DNA from: Enterobacter oligotrophicus
Lineage (GTDB): Bacteria > Pseudomonadota > Gammaproteobacteria > Enterobacterales > Enterobacteriaceae
Assembly (NCBI RefSeq): GCF_009176645.1
Contig: NZ_AP019007.1
Span: 1,612,001 to 1,676,000 of the forward strand
Length of the DNA stretch: 64,000 bases
Direction: 5' to 3'
Each line of letters starts with the position of its first letter. The stretch's first letter is position 1. Made by a program: the position numbers and the translations under genes. The notes under the pieces were generated by a model. It was given only the letters and a program-made list of their open reading frames with translations, made no database searches and was not told the origin of the DNA. Below, one piece after another: positions 17,675 to 27,097 of the stretch.

Positions 17675-17994
17675 GCCACGGTCTCCTCGACGAAGGTAAT
17701 CTGGATTTGGTTTTCAAAAACCCGAACCGGATAGCGGTTGAGGTTGCGACCACCGGGACCGTGCAGGCACTGGCCCGTTTTGACGTCGAACACTGCTTCA
17801 TGCAGCGGGCACTCCACTTTGCCGTCCTCCACAAAGCCCTGGCTCAGCAGGGCATAAGCGTGCGGACACACGTCTTCCAGCGCGTAATATTCGCCGTCAA
17901 TTAAATAAACGCCGATCTCTTTACCCTCGACGTTGCCGCTAAAAGGGAAATCTTCCTGTACTTGCTCTGCGTCACATACGCCTATCCAGCTCAT
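17671..17994 (-). CDS. Rieske-type [2Fe-2S] ferredoxin
   Basis: 107-residue ferredoxin that carries electrons from the reductase (12594-13781) to the oxygenase. The cluster ligands are Cys43, His45, Cys62 and His65 (CPH ... CPLH), as in HcaC and BphA3. The ATG at 17994 is preceded by an excellent GGAGG. A longer frame to 18087 would read through a regulatory dyad at 18014-18029 and is rejected. It is the first gene of the fourteen-gene operon, so transcription probably starts just upstream. Confidence 0.9.
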   Translation of the reverse strand: MSWIGVCDAEQVQEDFPFSGNVEGKEIGVYLIDGEYYALEDVCPHAYALLSQGFVEDGKVECPLHEAVFDVKTGQCLHGPGGRNLNRYPVRVFENQIQITFVEETVA

Positions 17995-18013
17995 CACGAT
18001 CCTCCAGGCTTTT

Positions 18014-18029
18014 GTTTCATATATGAAAC
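18014..18029. promoter_or_regulatory. candidate operator O1, perfect 16-bp dyad
   Basis: GTTTCATATATGAAAC is a perfect palindrome ending 20 bp upstream of the ferredoxin start codon, where repressor binding would cover the 5' leader or promoter. It shares the GTTTCA/TGAAAC arms with two other dyads in this 414-bp divergent gap. The best candidate binder is the IclR-type regulator of the operon. Confidence 0.7.
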
Positions 18030-18128
18030 TCTGTTTCTTATTTAATACGGTCAATATAAAAGCGATGAATGTTTCGTCAAGCGTCAATGTGACGAATTTG
18101 TTAATTGAATGGCAATTAATTAGCTAAG

Positions 18129-18144
18129 TGTGCAAACGATCACG
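18129..18144. promoter_or_regulatory. CRP-like site in the divergent aromatic-locus promoter region
   Basis: TGTGC-AAACGA-TCACG keeps the TGTG-N8-TCAC core of CRP sites with one mismatch in each pentamer. It lies 135 bp upstream of the ferredoxin start and 265 bp upstream of the divergent transporter. It would place the locus under catabolite control. Motif evidence only. Confidence 0.5.
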
Positions 18145-18281
18145 AAAAAATGCAGCGATATGAAATTTTCATTATCAGGCCGTGATAAATACGATTTCTT
18201 GATAGTCTCTCAATTTGAATAAAAAATATTGACTTCTTTTCTTTTTGTTCTTTAAAAATAAATAAACGTCACAACTTTGGT

Positions 18282-18297
18282 GTTTCACCTGTGAAAC
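18282..18297. promoter_or_regulatory. candidate operator O2, 16-bp dyad
   Basis: GTTTCAC-CT-GTGAAAC has perfect seven-base arms around a two-base centre. It lies 111 bp upstream of the divergent MFS gene and shares the GTTTCA/TGAAAC arms with O1. Confidence 0.7.
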
Positions 18298-18328
18298 TTA
18301 CTTTTTATTTATCTTTATTAAACAATGA

Positions 18329-18344
18329 GTTTCACAGGTGAACC
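18329..18344. promoter_or_regulatory. candidate operator O3, 16-bp near-dyad
   Basis: GTTTCAC-AG-GTGAACC matches O2 except for one arm base and the centre. O2 and O3 are 47 bp apart centre to centre, roughly four and a half helical turns. O3 is 64 bp upstream of the MFS start codon and may overlap its promoter. Confidence 0.65.
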
Positions 18345-18408
18345 ATTTTAACCCCGTGACAATCACTCTGAAAAAAATATAAACAGAAAGAAACATAAGG
18401 CGGGCCTG

Positions 18409-19620
18409 ATGACGGCAAGATGGCAAGGCACAATAGCACTGTTGTTGCTCATTATTATTTCCTACGTCGACCGGGTAAATATCTCGGTGATGATTTTAAA
18501 CCCGGAATTTGCCGAACATTTTCAGTTAAATGAAAACAGAATGTTACAAGGAATGCTCATGACCTGCTTTCTGCTGGGTTATGGATGTTCCGCTTTATTA
18601 TTAACTCCAGTTATTGAAAGCAAACTTCACTACCGGCACGGATTGTTAAGCAGTATTGCGATTTGGGCTGCGGTTTGCGCTATTTCACCGCTGCTGGGAT
18701 CGCTTATGGGTATGCTCATCGCACGCGTGATTTTAGGCATTGCCGAAGGGCCGCTTTTTTCACTGAAAACACGCTTTATCAGCGATAACTTCAACGCAGA
18801 AGAGATCGGTAAACCCAACGCCGTCACCGCGCTGGGTGTGTCGCTCGGGCTGGCCGTCGGCTTTCCGCTGGTCACCTGGCTTATGGCACATCTGGGCTGG
18901 GCCGGGTCGTTTTATGCGCTGGCAGTGCTGAATCTCGTTCTGGGTGGCGGGTTAATCTGGCGCTTCCTGCCTGCACCGCGCCACGAAACGAAAAAGTACA
19001 AACCAGGGTTTATGCAGACCTTCACGCTGGCCTGGCAAACGCCGCTTCTGGGCTGGATCTTACTGGTTGAAATCGCCACGCTGAGCTATCTGTGGGGCAG
19101 CAGCACCTGGCTTCCGGCATGGCTGCGCGATGAGCACCACTTCTCGCTGCACGCGACGGGCTTTATCGCGGCAATCCCCTTCCTGCTGAGCCTGGGCTCC
19201 AAGTTTCTGGGCGGTGTGCTGCTCGACAAAATGCGCCCGGAACAGGCACCGGTGCTGTTTGTGGTAGGCGGCGCGTTGACGGCACTGTCCGTGGTCGCAC
19301 TGATGTTGAGCCACCAGCCTGCCTGGCTGGCGCTGTTTATGCTGTCCGCCAACGTCTTCTGGGGGCTTCAGGGGGCTGCCATTCCGGCGGTGATCCAGCA
19401 TCATGCCGCGCGGGAAGCTGTCGGTAGTGCGTATGGGATCATCAATGGTATCGGCAATATCTGCGCGGCATTTATTCCGCTGCTGATGGGGATGGTGATG
19501 AAATCGGTAGGGTCGGTCAGTTCCGGCTTTTCGGTGCTGGTTGTCTCGCAGGTTATCACCCTGCTGGCCGGAGGCATGTTGCTGCTGCGCATGCGTCGCG
19601 CAGCAGCAGTGAGCGCGTAA
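18409..19620 (+). CDS. MFS transporter, divergent from the aromatic operon
   Basis: 403-residue integral membrane protein with about 12 helices and the ACS-type MFS signatures ISYVDRVNISVMI in helix 1 and ARVILGIAEGPLF in helix 4. The central loop RHETKKYKPGF separates the two halves. It is transcribed away from the operon across the shared operator region and is probably coregulated as an importer of the same substrate or an exporter of an intermediate. It converges on speB with only 3 bp between the stop codons and no visible terminator. Confidence 0.85.
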   Translation: MTARWQGTIALLLLIIISYVDRVNISVMILNPEFAEHFQLNENRMLQGMLMTCFLLGYGCSALLLTPVIESKLHYRHGLLSSIAIWAAVCAISPLLGSLMGMLIARVILGIAEGPLFSLKTRFISDNFNAEEIGKPNAVTALGVSLGLAVGFPLVTWLMAHLGWAGSFYALAVLNLVLGGGLIWRFLPAPRHETKKYKPGFMQTFTLAWQTPLLGWILLVEIATLSYLWGSSTWLPAWLRDEHHFSLHATGFIAAIPFLLSLGSKFLGGVLLDKMRPEQAPVLFVVGGALTALSVVALMLSHQPAWLALFMLSANVFWGLQGAAIPAVIQHHAAREAVGSAYGIINGIGNICAAFIPLLMGMVMKSVGSVSSGFSVLVVSQVITLLAGGMLLLRMRRAAAVSA

Positions 19621-19623
19621 GGC

Positions 19624-20544
19624 TTATTCGCCTTTCTTCGCCGCCTGGATGTAGAGCATTTCCAGCGCCAGGGTCGCCGCGGCCAGCGCGGTGATCTCGG
19701 ACTGGTCGTAAGCCGGAGCCACTTCGACCACGTCCATACCGACGATGTTCAGATCCTTCAGACCGCGTACCAGTTTGATGGCGCGATCGGACGTCAGGCC
19801 GCCGATCACCGGCGTACCGGTTCCGGGTGCAAATGCCGGGTCCAGACAGTCGATGTCGAAGGTCAGGTAGACCGGCATATCACCGACGATCTGCTTCACC
19901 TGCGCAAGGATGTCATCCACGCCGCGATCGTTGACCTGGCCCGCGTCCAGCACGGTGAAGCCGTTGTCTTTGTCGAACTCGGTACGGATGCCGATCTGCA
20001 CCGAGTGGTTAGGATCGATCAGGCCTTCGTTCGGCGCGGTGTAGAACATGGTGCCGTGGTCGAACTCGCAGCCGTTCGCGTAGGTGTCGGTATGCGCATC
20101 AAAGTGCACCAGCGCCATTTTACCGAAGTGCTTCGCGTGGGCGCGCAGCAGCGGCAGAGTGACGAAGTGGTCGCCGCCGAAGGAGAGCATGCGCTTACCG
20201 GCAGCCAGCAGCTTCTCAGCGTGCGCCTGCAGCTTTTCGCTCATCTCGCGCGCGTCACCGAAGGCGTACACCAGGTCACCGCAGTCCACCACGTTCAGGC
20301 GTTCGCGCATGTCGAAGTTCCACGGGAAGCGGTTGTGCTCCCAGGCCAGGTTAGTGGATACCTGACGAATAGCTGCCGGGCCGTGACGCCCCCCCGCGCG
20401 GCCAGATGTAGCCATATCAAATGGCACACCGGTGATCACCCAGTCCGCATCGCTGTCGTACGGCTGGAAGTTCATCGGAAGGCGTAAAAAACCAAACGCG
20501 TTAGATACCAGAGAGTTATCGTACTGATGACCTAAAGTGCTCAT
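19624..20544 (-). CDS. speB: agmatinase
   Basis: Hydrolyses agmatine to putrescine and urea, the second step of the arginine decarboxylase route. 306 residues, identical in length to E. coli SpeB. The binuclear manganese site of the ureohydrolase family is visible as [18 protein letters not shown] and FDIDCLDPA. It lies downstream of speA on the same strand. An intrinsic terminator and a BIME occupy the 229 bp between them, so speB may also have its own promoter. The accessory aromatic locus ends 3 bp from its stop codon. Confidence 0.97.
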   Translation of the reverse strand: MSTLGHQYDNSLVSNAFGFLRLPMNFQPYDSDADWVITGVPFDMATSGRAGGRHGPAAIRQVSTNLAWEHNRFPWNFDMRERLNVVDCGDLVYAFGDAREMSEKLQAHAEKLLAAGKRMLSFGGDHFVTLPLLRAHAKHFGKMALVHFDAHTDTYANGCEFDHGTMFYTAPNEGLIDPNHSVQIGIRTEFDKDNGFTVLDAGQVNDRGVDDILAQVKQIVGDMPVYLTFDIDCLDPAFAPGTGTPVIGGLTSDRAIKLVRGLKDLNIVGMDVVEVAPAYDQSEITALAAATLALEMLYIQAAKKGE

Positions 20545-20583
20545 GTCCTGACCTCTTTTAAAGTCGATACATTAAAACAGATG

Positions 20584-20628
20584 AAAAAAAATCCCCTCCG
20601 CGTCGTTAAACCCGACGAGGAAGGGATT
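20584..20628 (-). terminator. intrinsic terminator between speA and speB
   Basis: A 16-bp imperfect stem (20590-20605 with 20613-20628) around a seven-base loop is followed on the minus strand by a run of T residues (20584-20590). It lies 40 bp upstream of the speB start, so it could end speA transcription or attenuate readthrough into speB. Confidence 0.75.
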
Positions 20629-20699
20629 GATTCGTAAATCGCTTATTGGGGCGAATTATCGCCGGTAATGCATACGGGTTCAAGTGAGTATAGCATTCT

Positions 20700-20766
20700 G
20701 CCGGATGGCGGCTTCGCCTTATCCGGCCTACATTCGTAGGCCCGGTAAGCGCAGCGCCACCGGGCA
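20700..20766. repeat. BIME (two inverted REP units)
   Basis: GCCGGATGGCGGCTTCGCC...ATCCGGCCTAC is followed 6 bases on by GTAGGCCCGGTAAGCGCAGC...CACCGGGC. This is a pair of REP palindromes in opposite orientation, 7 bp after the speA stop codon. Confidence 0.9.
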
Positions 20767-20773
20767 TCAGCGG

Positions 20774-22750
20774 CTACTCGTCTTCCAGGTAAGTGTACCC
20801 GTACAGACCCGCTTCAAACTCTTCCAGGAACTGCTGCTGCAAGGCGTCGTCCAGACCGGTATTTTTCACCTGATCGCGGAACTGAGTAAGCAGTTTTTTC
20901 GGATCGAGCTGAACGTATTCGAGCATGTCCGCCACGGTGTCCCCTTCATCAGATAGCTCGACTTCCACGCTGCCGTCAGGGAAGACAAACACGTCAACCG
21001 CTTCGGTATCACCGAACAGGTTGTGCATGTTACCGAGGATCTCCTGATACGCGCCGACCATAAAGAAGCCCAGCATTGGCGGGTTCTCCGGGTCGTACTC
21101 CGGCATTGGCATCGTTGTTGCGATACCGTCACCGTCAACGTAGTGATCGATAGCGCCGTCGGAGTCACAGGTGATATCCAGCAGCACCGCACGACGTTCC
21201 GGCGCGTGATTCAGCCCTTCCAGCGGCAGAACCGGGAACAGCTGGTCGATACCCCAGGCATCCGGCATTGACTGGAACAGCGAGAAGTTGACGTACATTT
21301 TGTCCGCCATACGTTCCTGCAGCTCGTCGATAATCGGACGGTGCGCGCGGTTGCTCGGGTCGAGCTGCTTCTGCACTTCATGGCACATGTTCAGATAGAG
21401 CTGCTCCGCCCACGCGCGCTCCTGCAGGCTGAAGGTGCCTGAGGAATAACCGACGTGAACATCATGCAGATCCATCTGGCTGTCGTGCAGCCATTCGCGC
21501 AGGGAACGACGCGTGCCCGGCTCGTGCATCTCCTGCCAGGTTTCCCACATGCTTTGCAGGGAGCGTGGGGCATCGTCTGCCGGAGGCGTCGCTTCGGTGA
21601 TTTCGCTACGCTCAACGCCGATGATGTTAGAGACCAGCACCGTATGGTGCGCGGTAACAGCACGACCGGATTCGGTGATCACCGTCGGGTGCGGCAGGCC
21701 GTGCTCTTCACAGGCATCGCCGATTGCCCAGATGATGTTGTTAGCGTATTCGTTCAGGCCGTAGTTGACGGAGCAATCGGACTGCGAGCGGGTCCCTTCG
21801 TAGTCCACGCCCAGGCCGCCGCCCACATCGAAGCACTGAATATTCACGCCGAGCTTGTGCAGCTCAACGTAGAAACGCGCCGATTCACGCACGCCGGTGG
21901 CGATGTCGCGAATATTGGCCATCTGCGAGCCGAGGTGGAAGTGCAGCAGTTGAATGCTGTCGAGACGACCGCGCTCGCGCAGAATTTCCACCAGCTGAAG
22001 CACCTGGTTCGCCGCGAGGCCGAACTTGGATTTCTCGCCGCCGGAGGACTGCCACTTACCCGAGCCCTGAGAGGCCAGACGCGCACGCACGCCGAGGCGT
22101 GGCACTACGTTCAGACGCTCGGCCTCTTCCAGCACGATAGCGATTTCAGTCATCTTCTCGATAACCAGATAGACCTTGTGGCCCATCTTCTCGCCAATCA
22201 GCGCCAGACGAATATATTCACGGTCTTTATAGCCGTTACAGACAATCACCGAACGGGTCATACCCGCGTGCGCCAGTACCGCCATCAGCTCCGCTTTAGA
22301 GCCCGCTTCCAGACCCAGCGGTTCGCCGGAGTGGATCAGGGATTCAATCACGCGGCGGTGCTGGTTTACCTTGATCGGGTAGACCAGGAAGTAGTCGCCA
22401 TTATAGCCGTAGGATTCACGCGCGCGTTTGAACGCGGCGTTAATAGAACGCAGGCGGTGTTGCAGGATCTGCGGGAAGCAGAACAGTGCGGGCAAACGCT
22501 GGCCCTGCGCTTCACGGGTTTTCACCAGTTTAGCGAGATCCACGCGCGCTTCAGGGACGTCCGGATCGGGGCAAACGCTGATATGGCCCAGTTCGTTGAC
22601 GTCGTAGTAGTTATTGCCCCACCAGGCAATATTGTAAGTGCGCAGCATCTTGCTGGCTTCCTGGGAGCTCATCGCAACCTCCTGCATGGAACGTAGTACA
22701 CCCTGTTCGCCCGCTGACGAAGGCGAAACCGAAGACATGTCGTCAGACAT
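20774..22750 (-). CDS. speA: biosynthetic arginine decarboxylase
   Basis: PLP enzyme that converts arginine to agmatine for putrescine synthesis. Starting at [14 protein letters not shown] the protein has 658 residues, as in E. coli; an in-frame ATG four codons upstream is less likely. The fold-III decarboxylase PLP site is in YPIKVNQHR, whose lysine is near residue 125. HFHLGSQ and [11 protein letters not shown] follow as PLP-phosphate-binding segments, and [12 protein letters not shown] lies near residue 530. The small gene yqgB lies just upstream. Confidence 0.97.
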   Translation of the reverse strand: MSDDMSSVSPSSAGEQGVLRSMQEVAMSSQEASKMLRTYNIAWWGNNYYDVNELGHISVCPDPDVPEARVDLAKLVKTREAQGQRLPALFCFPQILQHRLRSINAAFKRARESYGYNGDYFLVYPIKVNQHRRVIESLIHSGEPLGLEAGSKAELMAVLAHAGMTRSVIVCNGYKDREYIRLALIGEKMGHKVYLVIEKMTEIAIVLEEAERLNVVPRLGVRARLASQGSGKWQSSGGEKSKFGLAANQVLQLVEILRERGRLDSIQLLHFHLGSQMANIRDIATGVRESARFYVELHKLGVNIQCFDVGGGLGVDYEGTRSQSDCSVNYGLNEYANNIIWAIGDACEEHGLPHPTVITESGRAVTAHHTVLVSNIIGVERSEITEATPPADDAPRSLQSMWETWQEMHEPGTRRSLREWLHDSQMDLHDVHVGYSSGTFSLQERAWAEQLYLNMCHEVQKQLDPSNRAHRPIIDELQERMADKMYVNFSLFQSMPDAWGIDQLFPVLPLEGLNHAPERRAVLLDITCDSDGAIDHYVDGDGIATTMPMPEYDPENPPMLGFFMVGAYQEILGNMHNLFGDTEAVDVFVFPDGSVEVELSDEGDTVADMLEYVQLDPKKLLTQFRDQVKNTGLDDALQQQFLEEFEAGLYGYTYLEDE

Positions 22751-22758
22751 AGCGAACC

Positions 22759-22890
22759 TCAACTCTTTGTATTAAGTGTAAAACAGTTGACTACTATCGC
22801 AGCGTTATACGGCGATAACAACCCATAAACGGCTCCGTTTCCCAGCAGAGTATGCTGAAATTCAGACCGTGCGACCGGTTTCTTATTCAT
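22759..22890 (-). CDS. yqgB: small acid-stress protein YqgB
   Basis: 43-residue protein beginning [17 protein letters not shown] and ending [14 protein letters not shown]. It matches the E. coli YqgB pattern (MNKKPVA..., [16 protein letters not shown]) at the same place directly upstream of speA. It ends 8 bp before the speA start, so the two are probably cotranscribed. The longer reading frame to 22965 adds 25 residues not found in E. coli. Molecular function is unknown; in E. coli it is linked to acid stress. Confidence 0.85.
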   Translation of the reverse strand: MNKKPVARSEFQHTLLGNGAVYGLLSPYNAAIVVNCFTLNTKS

Positions 22891-23552
22891 ATCATTGTAA
22901 ACACGTATCCGAACATAAGTATGACAACGTTCGGCGAAACCACGAGAAAACTCTTGTATTAACAAGAGCGCCCTTGTTCAGTTTTCACAGAGCGTGACCG
23001 GCCCTTGAATCCTGAGAAGCGCCGAGATGGGTATAACATCGGCAGGTTTGCAGACTGGAAATGCGGGTTGCGGGAATCACATGCGCGCCAGAACGGCTGC
23101 GCTGAGTTAGCGGAAAACGATGGTTCATTATCTCTTATCACCTCCACGGCCGCCTCTGCTGAAACGGACCCCAAGCCAAAGCTAAAAGTTCACTGCTTAA
23201 CCCGGCTGGAAGTGGCGACACGATGAGTTCATCGAGCGCTTTTTTAGATGAGCCGCGCGCCGCGTTTTATACCGAGAAGGTAGCTAAAAAGCAAAACAAA
23301 AATACGCGCGTTGCCAGCGCCGTCAGGAAATATTTCCAGTTGAGAATTCAGCGCAATGAGAGGTGAATCAAAAAAAACTGGAAATCGGGTGAAGAAGTGA
23401 CCTAAAATAGACGTCCAGATGTTAATCCATCCATACTGATTAACACTCAGACTGCCAGTGTCAAAAACCTGCAGGCCTTGGTAGAATTATCTCCTTTGGC
23501 TATTCCACACAGCAGTTCGAGCTAACCAAATTCCTCTTAGGTGAAATAAAAC
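22891..23552. other. 662-bp gap between yqgB and metK
   Basis: Divergent promoter region for yqgB-speA (minus) and metK (plus). The MetJ-box array is at 23409-23432, and the 120-bp metK leader contains no obvious riboswitch. Short reading frames on both strands (22959-23174 minus, 23005-23226 plus) are mutually antisense, have no convincing ribosome site and are not annotated as genes. Confidence 0.6.
23409..23432. promoter_or_regulatory. MetJ operator upstream of metK (tandem met boxes)
   Basis: Three adjacent octamers, AGACGTCC, AGATGTTA and ATCCATCC, resemble the AGACGTCT met box with decreasing fit. A candidate -10 box TAAAAT (23403-23408) abuts them, so MetJ with S-adenosylmethionine would block metK transcription. 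MetJ repression of metK is established in E. coli. Confidence 0.7.
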
Positions 23553-24707
23553 ATGGCAAAACACCTGTTTACGTCCGAGTCCGTATCAGAAGGACATCCT
23601 GATAAAATTGCTGACCAAATCTCCGATGCGGTGCTGGATGCGATCCTCACCCAGGACCCAAAAGCGCGCGTAGCGTGTGAAACCTATGTCAAAACCGGCA
23701 TGGTTCTGGTTGGCGGTGAGATCACCACCAGCGCATGGGTTGATATCGAAGAGATCACCCGTAATACGGTGCGTGAGATCGGCTATGTACATTCTGATAT
23801 GGGCTTTGATGCCAACTCTTGCGCGGTACTGAGCGCCATTGGCAAACAGTCCCCGGACATCAACCAGGGCGTTGACCGTGCCGATCCGCTGGAACAGGGC
23901 GCGGGCGACCAGGGCCTGATGTTCGGCTACGCAACTAACGAAACCGACGTGCTGATGCCAGCGCCAGTCACCTACGCACACCGTCTGGTGCAGCGTCAGG
24001 CTGAAGTGCGTAAAAACGGCACCCTGCCGTGGCTGCGTCCGGATGCGAAAAGCCAGGTGACCTTCCAGTACGACGACGGCAAAATCGTCGGCATCGACGC
24101 GGTGGTACTGTCCACTCAGCATTCCGAAGAGATTGACCAGAAATCTCTGCAGGAAGCAGTGATGGAAGAGATCATCAAGCCGGTGCTGCCGACCGAATGG
24201 CTGAGCAGCGCCACCAAATACTTCATTAACCCAACCGGACGCTTCGTTATCGGCGGCCCAATGGGTGACTGCGGTCTGACCGGCCGTAAAATCATCGTTG
24301 ATACCTACGGCGGCATGGCACGTCACGGTGGCGGCGCGTTTTCTGGTAAAGATCCGTCTAAAGTTGACCGTTCTGCTGCATACGCTGCTCGTTATGTTGC
24401 GAAAAACATCGTGGCTGCGGGCCTGGCTGACCGCTGTGAAATTCAGGTTTCTTACGCCATCGGCGTGGCTGAGCCAACCTCCATCATGGTTGAAACCTTC
24501 GGTACTGAAAAAGTGCCTTCAGAACAGCTGACCCTGCTGGTGCGCGAGTTCTTCGACCTGCGTCCATACGGCCTGATTCAGATGCTGGATCTGCTGCACC
24601 CAATCTACAAAGAAACCGCTGCATACGGTCACTTTGGCCGTGAACATTTCCCATGGGAAAAAACCGACAAAGCCGCTCTGCTGCGTGACGCTGCCGGTCT
24701 GAAGTAA
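23553..24707 (+). CDS. metK: S-adenosylmethionine synthase
   Basis: Makes S-adenosylmethionine from methionine and ATP. 384 residues, the E. coli length. It has all family signatures: [12 protein letters not shown] at the N terminus, [12 protein letters not shown] near residue 115 and the glycine-rich loop [16 protein letters not shown] near residue 260. Single gene, preceded by met boxes and followed by a strong terminator at 24729. Confidence 0.98.
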   Translation: MAKHLFTSESVSEGHPDKIADQISDAVLDAILTQDPKARVACETYVKTGMVLVGGEITTSAWVDIEEITRNTVREIGYVHSDMGFDANSCAVLSAIGKQSPDINQGVDRADPLEQGAGDQGLMFGYATNETDVLMPAPVTYAHRLVQRQAEVRKNGTLPWLRPDAKSQVTFQYDDGKIVGIDAVVLSTQHSEEIDQKSLQEAVMEEIIKPVLPTEWLSSATKYFINPTGRFVIGGPMGDCGLTGRKIIVDTYGGMARHGGGAFSGKDPSKVDRSAAYAARYVAKNIVAAGLADRCEIQVSYAIGVAEPTSIMVETFGTEKVPSEQLTLLVREFFDLRPYGLIQMLDLLHPIYKETAAYGHFGREHFPWEKTDKAALLRDAAGLK

Positions 24708-24728
24708 TCAACTGACAGCGTTGTTTTT

Positions 24729-24755
24729 AAAGGCCAGCCTTCGGGTTGGCCTTTT
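24729..24755 (+). terminator. metK terminator
   Basis: AAAGGCCAGCC-TTCG-GGTTGGCCTTTT is a stable stem with a UUCG tetraloop and a T tail, 21 bp after the metK stop. Confidence 0.9.
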
Positions 24756-24775
24756 GCATTTGTGCGGACATTTTT

Positions 24776-24856
24776 GCCCGGCGGCGCTTCGCTTGCACAG
24801 GCCTACGGGTTTTTGAGGTGTTTGTAGGCCGGGTAAGGCGCAGCCGCCACCCGGCG
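24776..24856. repeat. BIME (two REP units)
   Basis: GCCCGGCGGCGCTTCGC...GGCCTAC is followed by GTAGGCCGGGTAAGGCGCAG...CACCCGGC in inverted orientation, between the metK terminator and the galP promoter region. Confidence 0.9.
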
Positions 24857-25043
24857 ATAAAATGATACCGTTTACACCTCACGTTACCCGCCTCGCTTTC
24901 AGAATAATCTCTTTGCATGATCGCCTTTCTTCTGCTGTTACATTTCTTTTCGGTTAAGTCTGAATTTCATACAAACGCGATGCATATCAACTAAATTAGC
25001 TCTATATTTTCAAAGATTTAATTATTCTTACGGTTACAGAGTA

Positions 25044-25059
25044 GTGTAACCGATTACAC
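25044..25059. promoter_or_regulatory. GalR/GalS operator of galP
   Basis: GTGTAACCGATTACAC matches the Gal operator consensus GTGTAAnCGnTTACAC at every specified base. It lies 85 bp upstream of the galP start. Repression of galP by GalR and GalS is established in E. coli. Confidence 0.9.
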
Positions 25060-25062
25060 CAA

Positions 25063-25078
25063 TGTGATTTGTCTCACA
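25063..25078. promoter_or_regulatory. CRP site of galP
   Basis: TGTGA-TTTGTC-TCACA is a perfect 5-6-5 CRP site, only 3 bp downstream of the Gal operator. This suggests that GalR and CRP interact at this promoter. Confidence 0.85.
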
Positions 25079-25143
25079 TATTTTTACGCACTACTCACCT
25101 ACCCTTAACATCGTTAAAACTGATAACCCAACTGGAGGGCATA

Positions 25144-26541
25144 ATGCCTGACAATAAAAAACAGGGGCGCACGTCCAACAAGGCGATGACATTCTTCGTC
25201 TGCTTCCTCGCAGCCCTGGCAGGATTACTCTTTGGCCTGGATATCGGCGTAATTGCCGGTGCGTTACCTTTCATCACTGATGAGTTCCAGATCAGCGCGC
25301 ATACCCAGGAATGGGTGGTTAGCTCCATGATGTTCGGTGCGGCCGTCGGTGCGGTTGGTAGCGGCTGGCTCTCCTTTAAGCTCGGGCGTAAAAAGAGCCT
25401 GATGATCGGCGCGATCCTCTTCGTTGCCGGTTCTCTGTTCTCTGCTGCCGCGCCTAACGTGGAAGTGCTGATTATCTCCCGCGTCCTGTTAGGACTGGCC
25501 GTCGGCGTCGCGTCGTATACCGCACCGCTGTATCTTTCCGAAATTGCACCGGAGAAAATTCGCGGCAGTATGATTTCGATGTACCAGTTGATGATCACCA
25601 TCGGTATTCTGGGTGCATACCTTTCCGATACGGCCTTTAGCTACAGTGGCGCATGGCGCTGGATGCTGGGCGTCATCATCATTCCTGCCATCCTGCTGCT
25701 GATTGGCGTTTTCTTCCTGCCGGACAGCCCGCGCTGGTTTGCCGCCAAACGCCGCTTCCACGATGCGGAACGTGTGCTGCTGCGTCTGCGTGATACCAGC
25801 GCAGAGGCGAAAAACGAGCTGGAAGAGATCCGTGAAAGCCTGCAGGTTAAGCAGTCCGGCTGGGCACTGTTCAAAGAGAACAGTAACTTCCGTCGTGCGG
25901 TGTTCCTGGGCGTGTTGCTGCAGGTGATGCAGCAGTTCACCGGTATGAACGTCATCATGTATTACGCACCTAAAATCTTCGAACTGGCGGGTTACACCAA
26001 TACCACCGAGCAGATGTGGGGCACCGTTATCGTCGGTCTGACTAACGTGCTGGCGACCTTTATCGCTATCGGTCTGGTTGACCGCTGGGGACGTAAGCCA
26101 ACGCTGACGCTGGGCTTCCTGGTGATGGCCGTCGGGATGGGCGTGCTGGGCACCATGATGCACATGGGCATTCACTCTCCAACTGCGCAGTATTTCGCGG
26201 TGGCGATGCTGCTGATGTTTATCATCGGGTTTGCGATGAGCGCCGGTCCGCTGATTTGGGTGCTATGCTCTGAGATCCAGCCGCTGAAAGGGCGTGATTT
26301 TGGTATCACCTGCTCTACCGCGACCAACTGGATCGCCAACATGATCGTCGGCGCAACGTTCCTGACCATGCTCAACAACCTGGGCAATGCGAACACCTTC
26401 TGGGTCTACTCTGGCCTGAACCTGTTCTTTATTGTTCTGACGGTCTGGCTGGTTCCTGAAACCAAACACGTTTCTCTGGAACACATTGAACGTAACCTGA
26501 TGAAAGGTCGTCCGCTGCGCGAAATCGGCGCACACGACTAA
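25144..26541 (+). CDS. galP: galactose:proton symporter
   Basis: Inner-membrane MFS sugar porter that imports galactose and glucose with a proton. 465 residues from the ATG after GGAGGGC; E. coli GalP has 464. Sugar-porter motifs are all present: GRKKS after helix 2, PESPR-type LPDSPRW after helix 6, [14 protein letters not shown] in helix 7, VDRWGRKPT after helix 8 and VPETK at the end. An upstream in-frame start at 25069 is inside the promoter. Single-gene unit under Gal and CRP control. Confidence 0.97.
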   Translation: MPDNKKQGRTSNKAMTFFVCFLAALAGLLFGLDIGVIAGALPFITDEFQISAHTQEWVVSSMMFGAAVGAVGSGWLSFKLGRKKSLMIGAILFVAGSLFSAAAPNVEVLIISRVLLGLAVGVASYTAPLYLSEIAPEKIRGSMISMYQLMITIGILGAYLSDTAFSYSGAWRWMLGVIIIPAILLLIGVFFLPDSPRWFAAKRRFHDAERVLLRLRDTSAEAKNELEEIRESLQVKQSGWALFKENSNFRRAVFLGVLLQVMQQFTGMNVIMYYAPKIFELAGYTNTTEQMWGTVIVGLTNVLATFIAIGLVDRWGRKPTLTLGFLVMAVGMGVLGTMMHMGIHSPTAQYFAVAMLLMFIIGFAMSAGPLIWVLCSEIQPLKGRDFGITCSTATNWIANMIVGATFLTMLNNLGNANTFWVYSGLNLFFIVLTVWLVPETKHVSLEHIERNLMKGRPLREIGAHD

Positions 26542-26550
26542 TCCTCTGGC

Positions 26551-26573
26551 GGGAGGTGCCTCTTGCACCTCCC
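26551..26573 (+). terminator. hairpin after galP, probable terminator
   Basis: GGGAGGTGC-CTCTT-GCACCTCCC is a perfect 9-bp stem 9 bp after the galP stop codon. No clear T run follows, so it may act with Rho or only stabilise the 3' end. sprT starts 26 bp beyond it. Confidence 0.55.
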
Positions 26574-26599
26574 CGCTTCGCGCTTTATGCTCTGCCCCT

Positions 26600-27097
26600 A
26601 TGAAAGCTCCCCGTCTCCCCATTGCCATTCAGCAAGCCGTCATGCGCAGCCTGCGGGAAAAACTCGCCCAGGCGAACCTGAAGCTCGGCCGCAATTATCC
26701 GGAACCCAAGCTCGTTTATCAGCAGCGTGGAACCGCGGCGGGCACCGCCTGGCTGGAATCGTATGAGATCCGCCTGAACCCGGTGTTGATGATGGAAAAC
26801 CAGCAGGCGTTTATAGAGGAAGTGGTGCCGCACGAACTGGCGCATCTGCTGGTATGGAAACACTTTGGCCGCGTGGCACCGCACGGGAAAGAGTGGAAGT
26901 GGATGATGGAAGCGGTGCTTGGCGTACCGGCTCGTCGAACCCATCAGTTCGAACTGGAATCGGTGCGTCGCAATACCTTCCCCTACCGCTGCCAGTGCCA
27001 GCAGCACCAGTTGACCGTCCGCCGTCATAATCGTGTGGTACGCGGCGAGGCCACTTACCGCTGCGTCAAATGCGGTGAACCACTGGTCGCGGAATGA
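26600..27097 (+). CDS. sprT: SprT-family zinc metalloprotein
   Basis: 165 residues, same length as E. coli SprT, named for an effect on the bolA promoter. The HExxH zinc motif is in [15 protein letters not shown] near residues 76-90. A C-terminal zinc-ribbon-like part has four cysteines (YRCQCQQ ... YRCVKCGEP). Homologues in eukaryotes (Spartan) digest DNA-protein crosslinks; the bacterial role is not well defined. It lies between galP and endA as in E. coli. Confidence 0.93.
   Translation: MKAPRLPIAIQQAVMRSLREKLAQANLKLGRNYPEPKLVYQQRGTAAGTAWLESYEIRLNPVLMMENQQAFIEEVVPHELAHLLVWKHFGRVAPHGKEWKWMMEAVLGVPARRTHQFELESVRRNTFPYRCQCQQHQLTVRRHNRVVRGEATYRCVKCGEPLVAE

Noticed and set aside
17995..18087. 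N-terminal extension of the Rieske ferredoxin
   Set aside because: It would translate through the 16-bp dyad at 18014-18029, while the ATG at 17994 has a near-perfect GGAGG and gives a family-length protein.
5300..19620. Indole-acetate (iac) or phenylpropionate (hca) degradation operon
   Set aside because: The Rieske system is similar in kind, but there is no HcaF- or IacA/IacB-like gene, and the ThDP, NadX-like and cupin genes do not belong to those operons.
21455..22696. Long open frame antisense to speA (413 codons)
   Set aside because: Same reason: a shadow of strongly biased speA codons, with no family resemblance.
22959..23226. Two antisense small frames between yqgB and metK (71 and 73 codons)
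   Set aside because: They overlap each other, lack convincing ribosome sites and I cannot match them to a conserved family with confidence.
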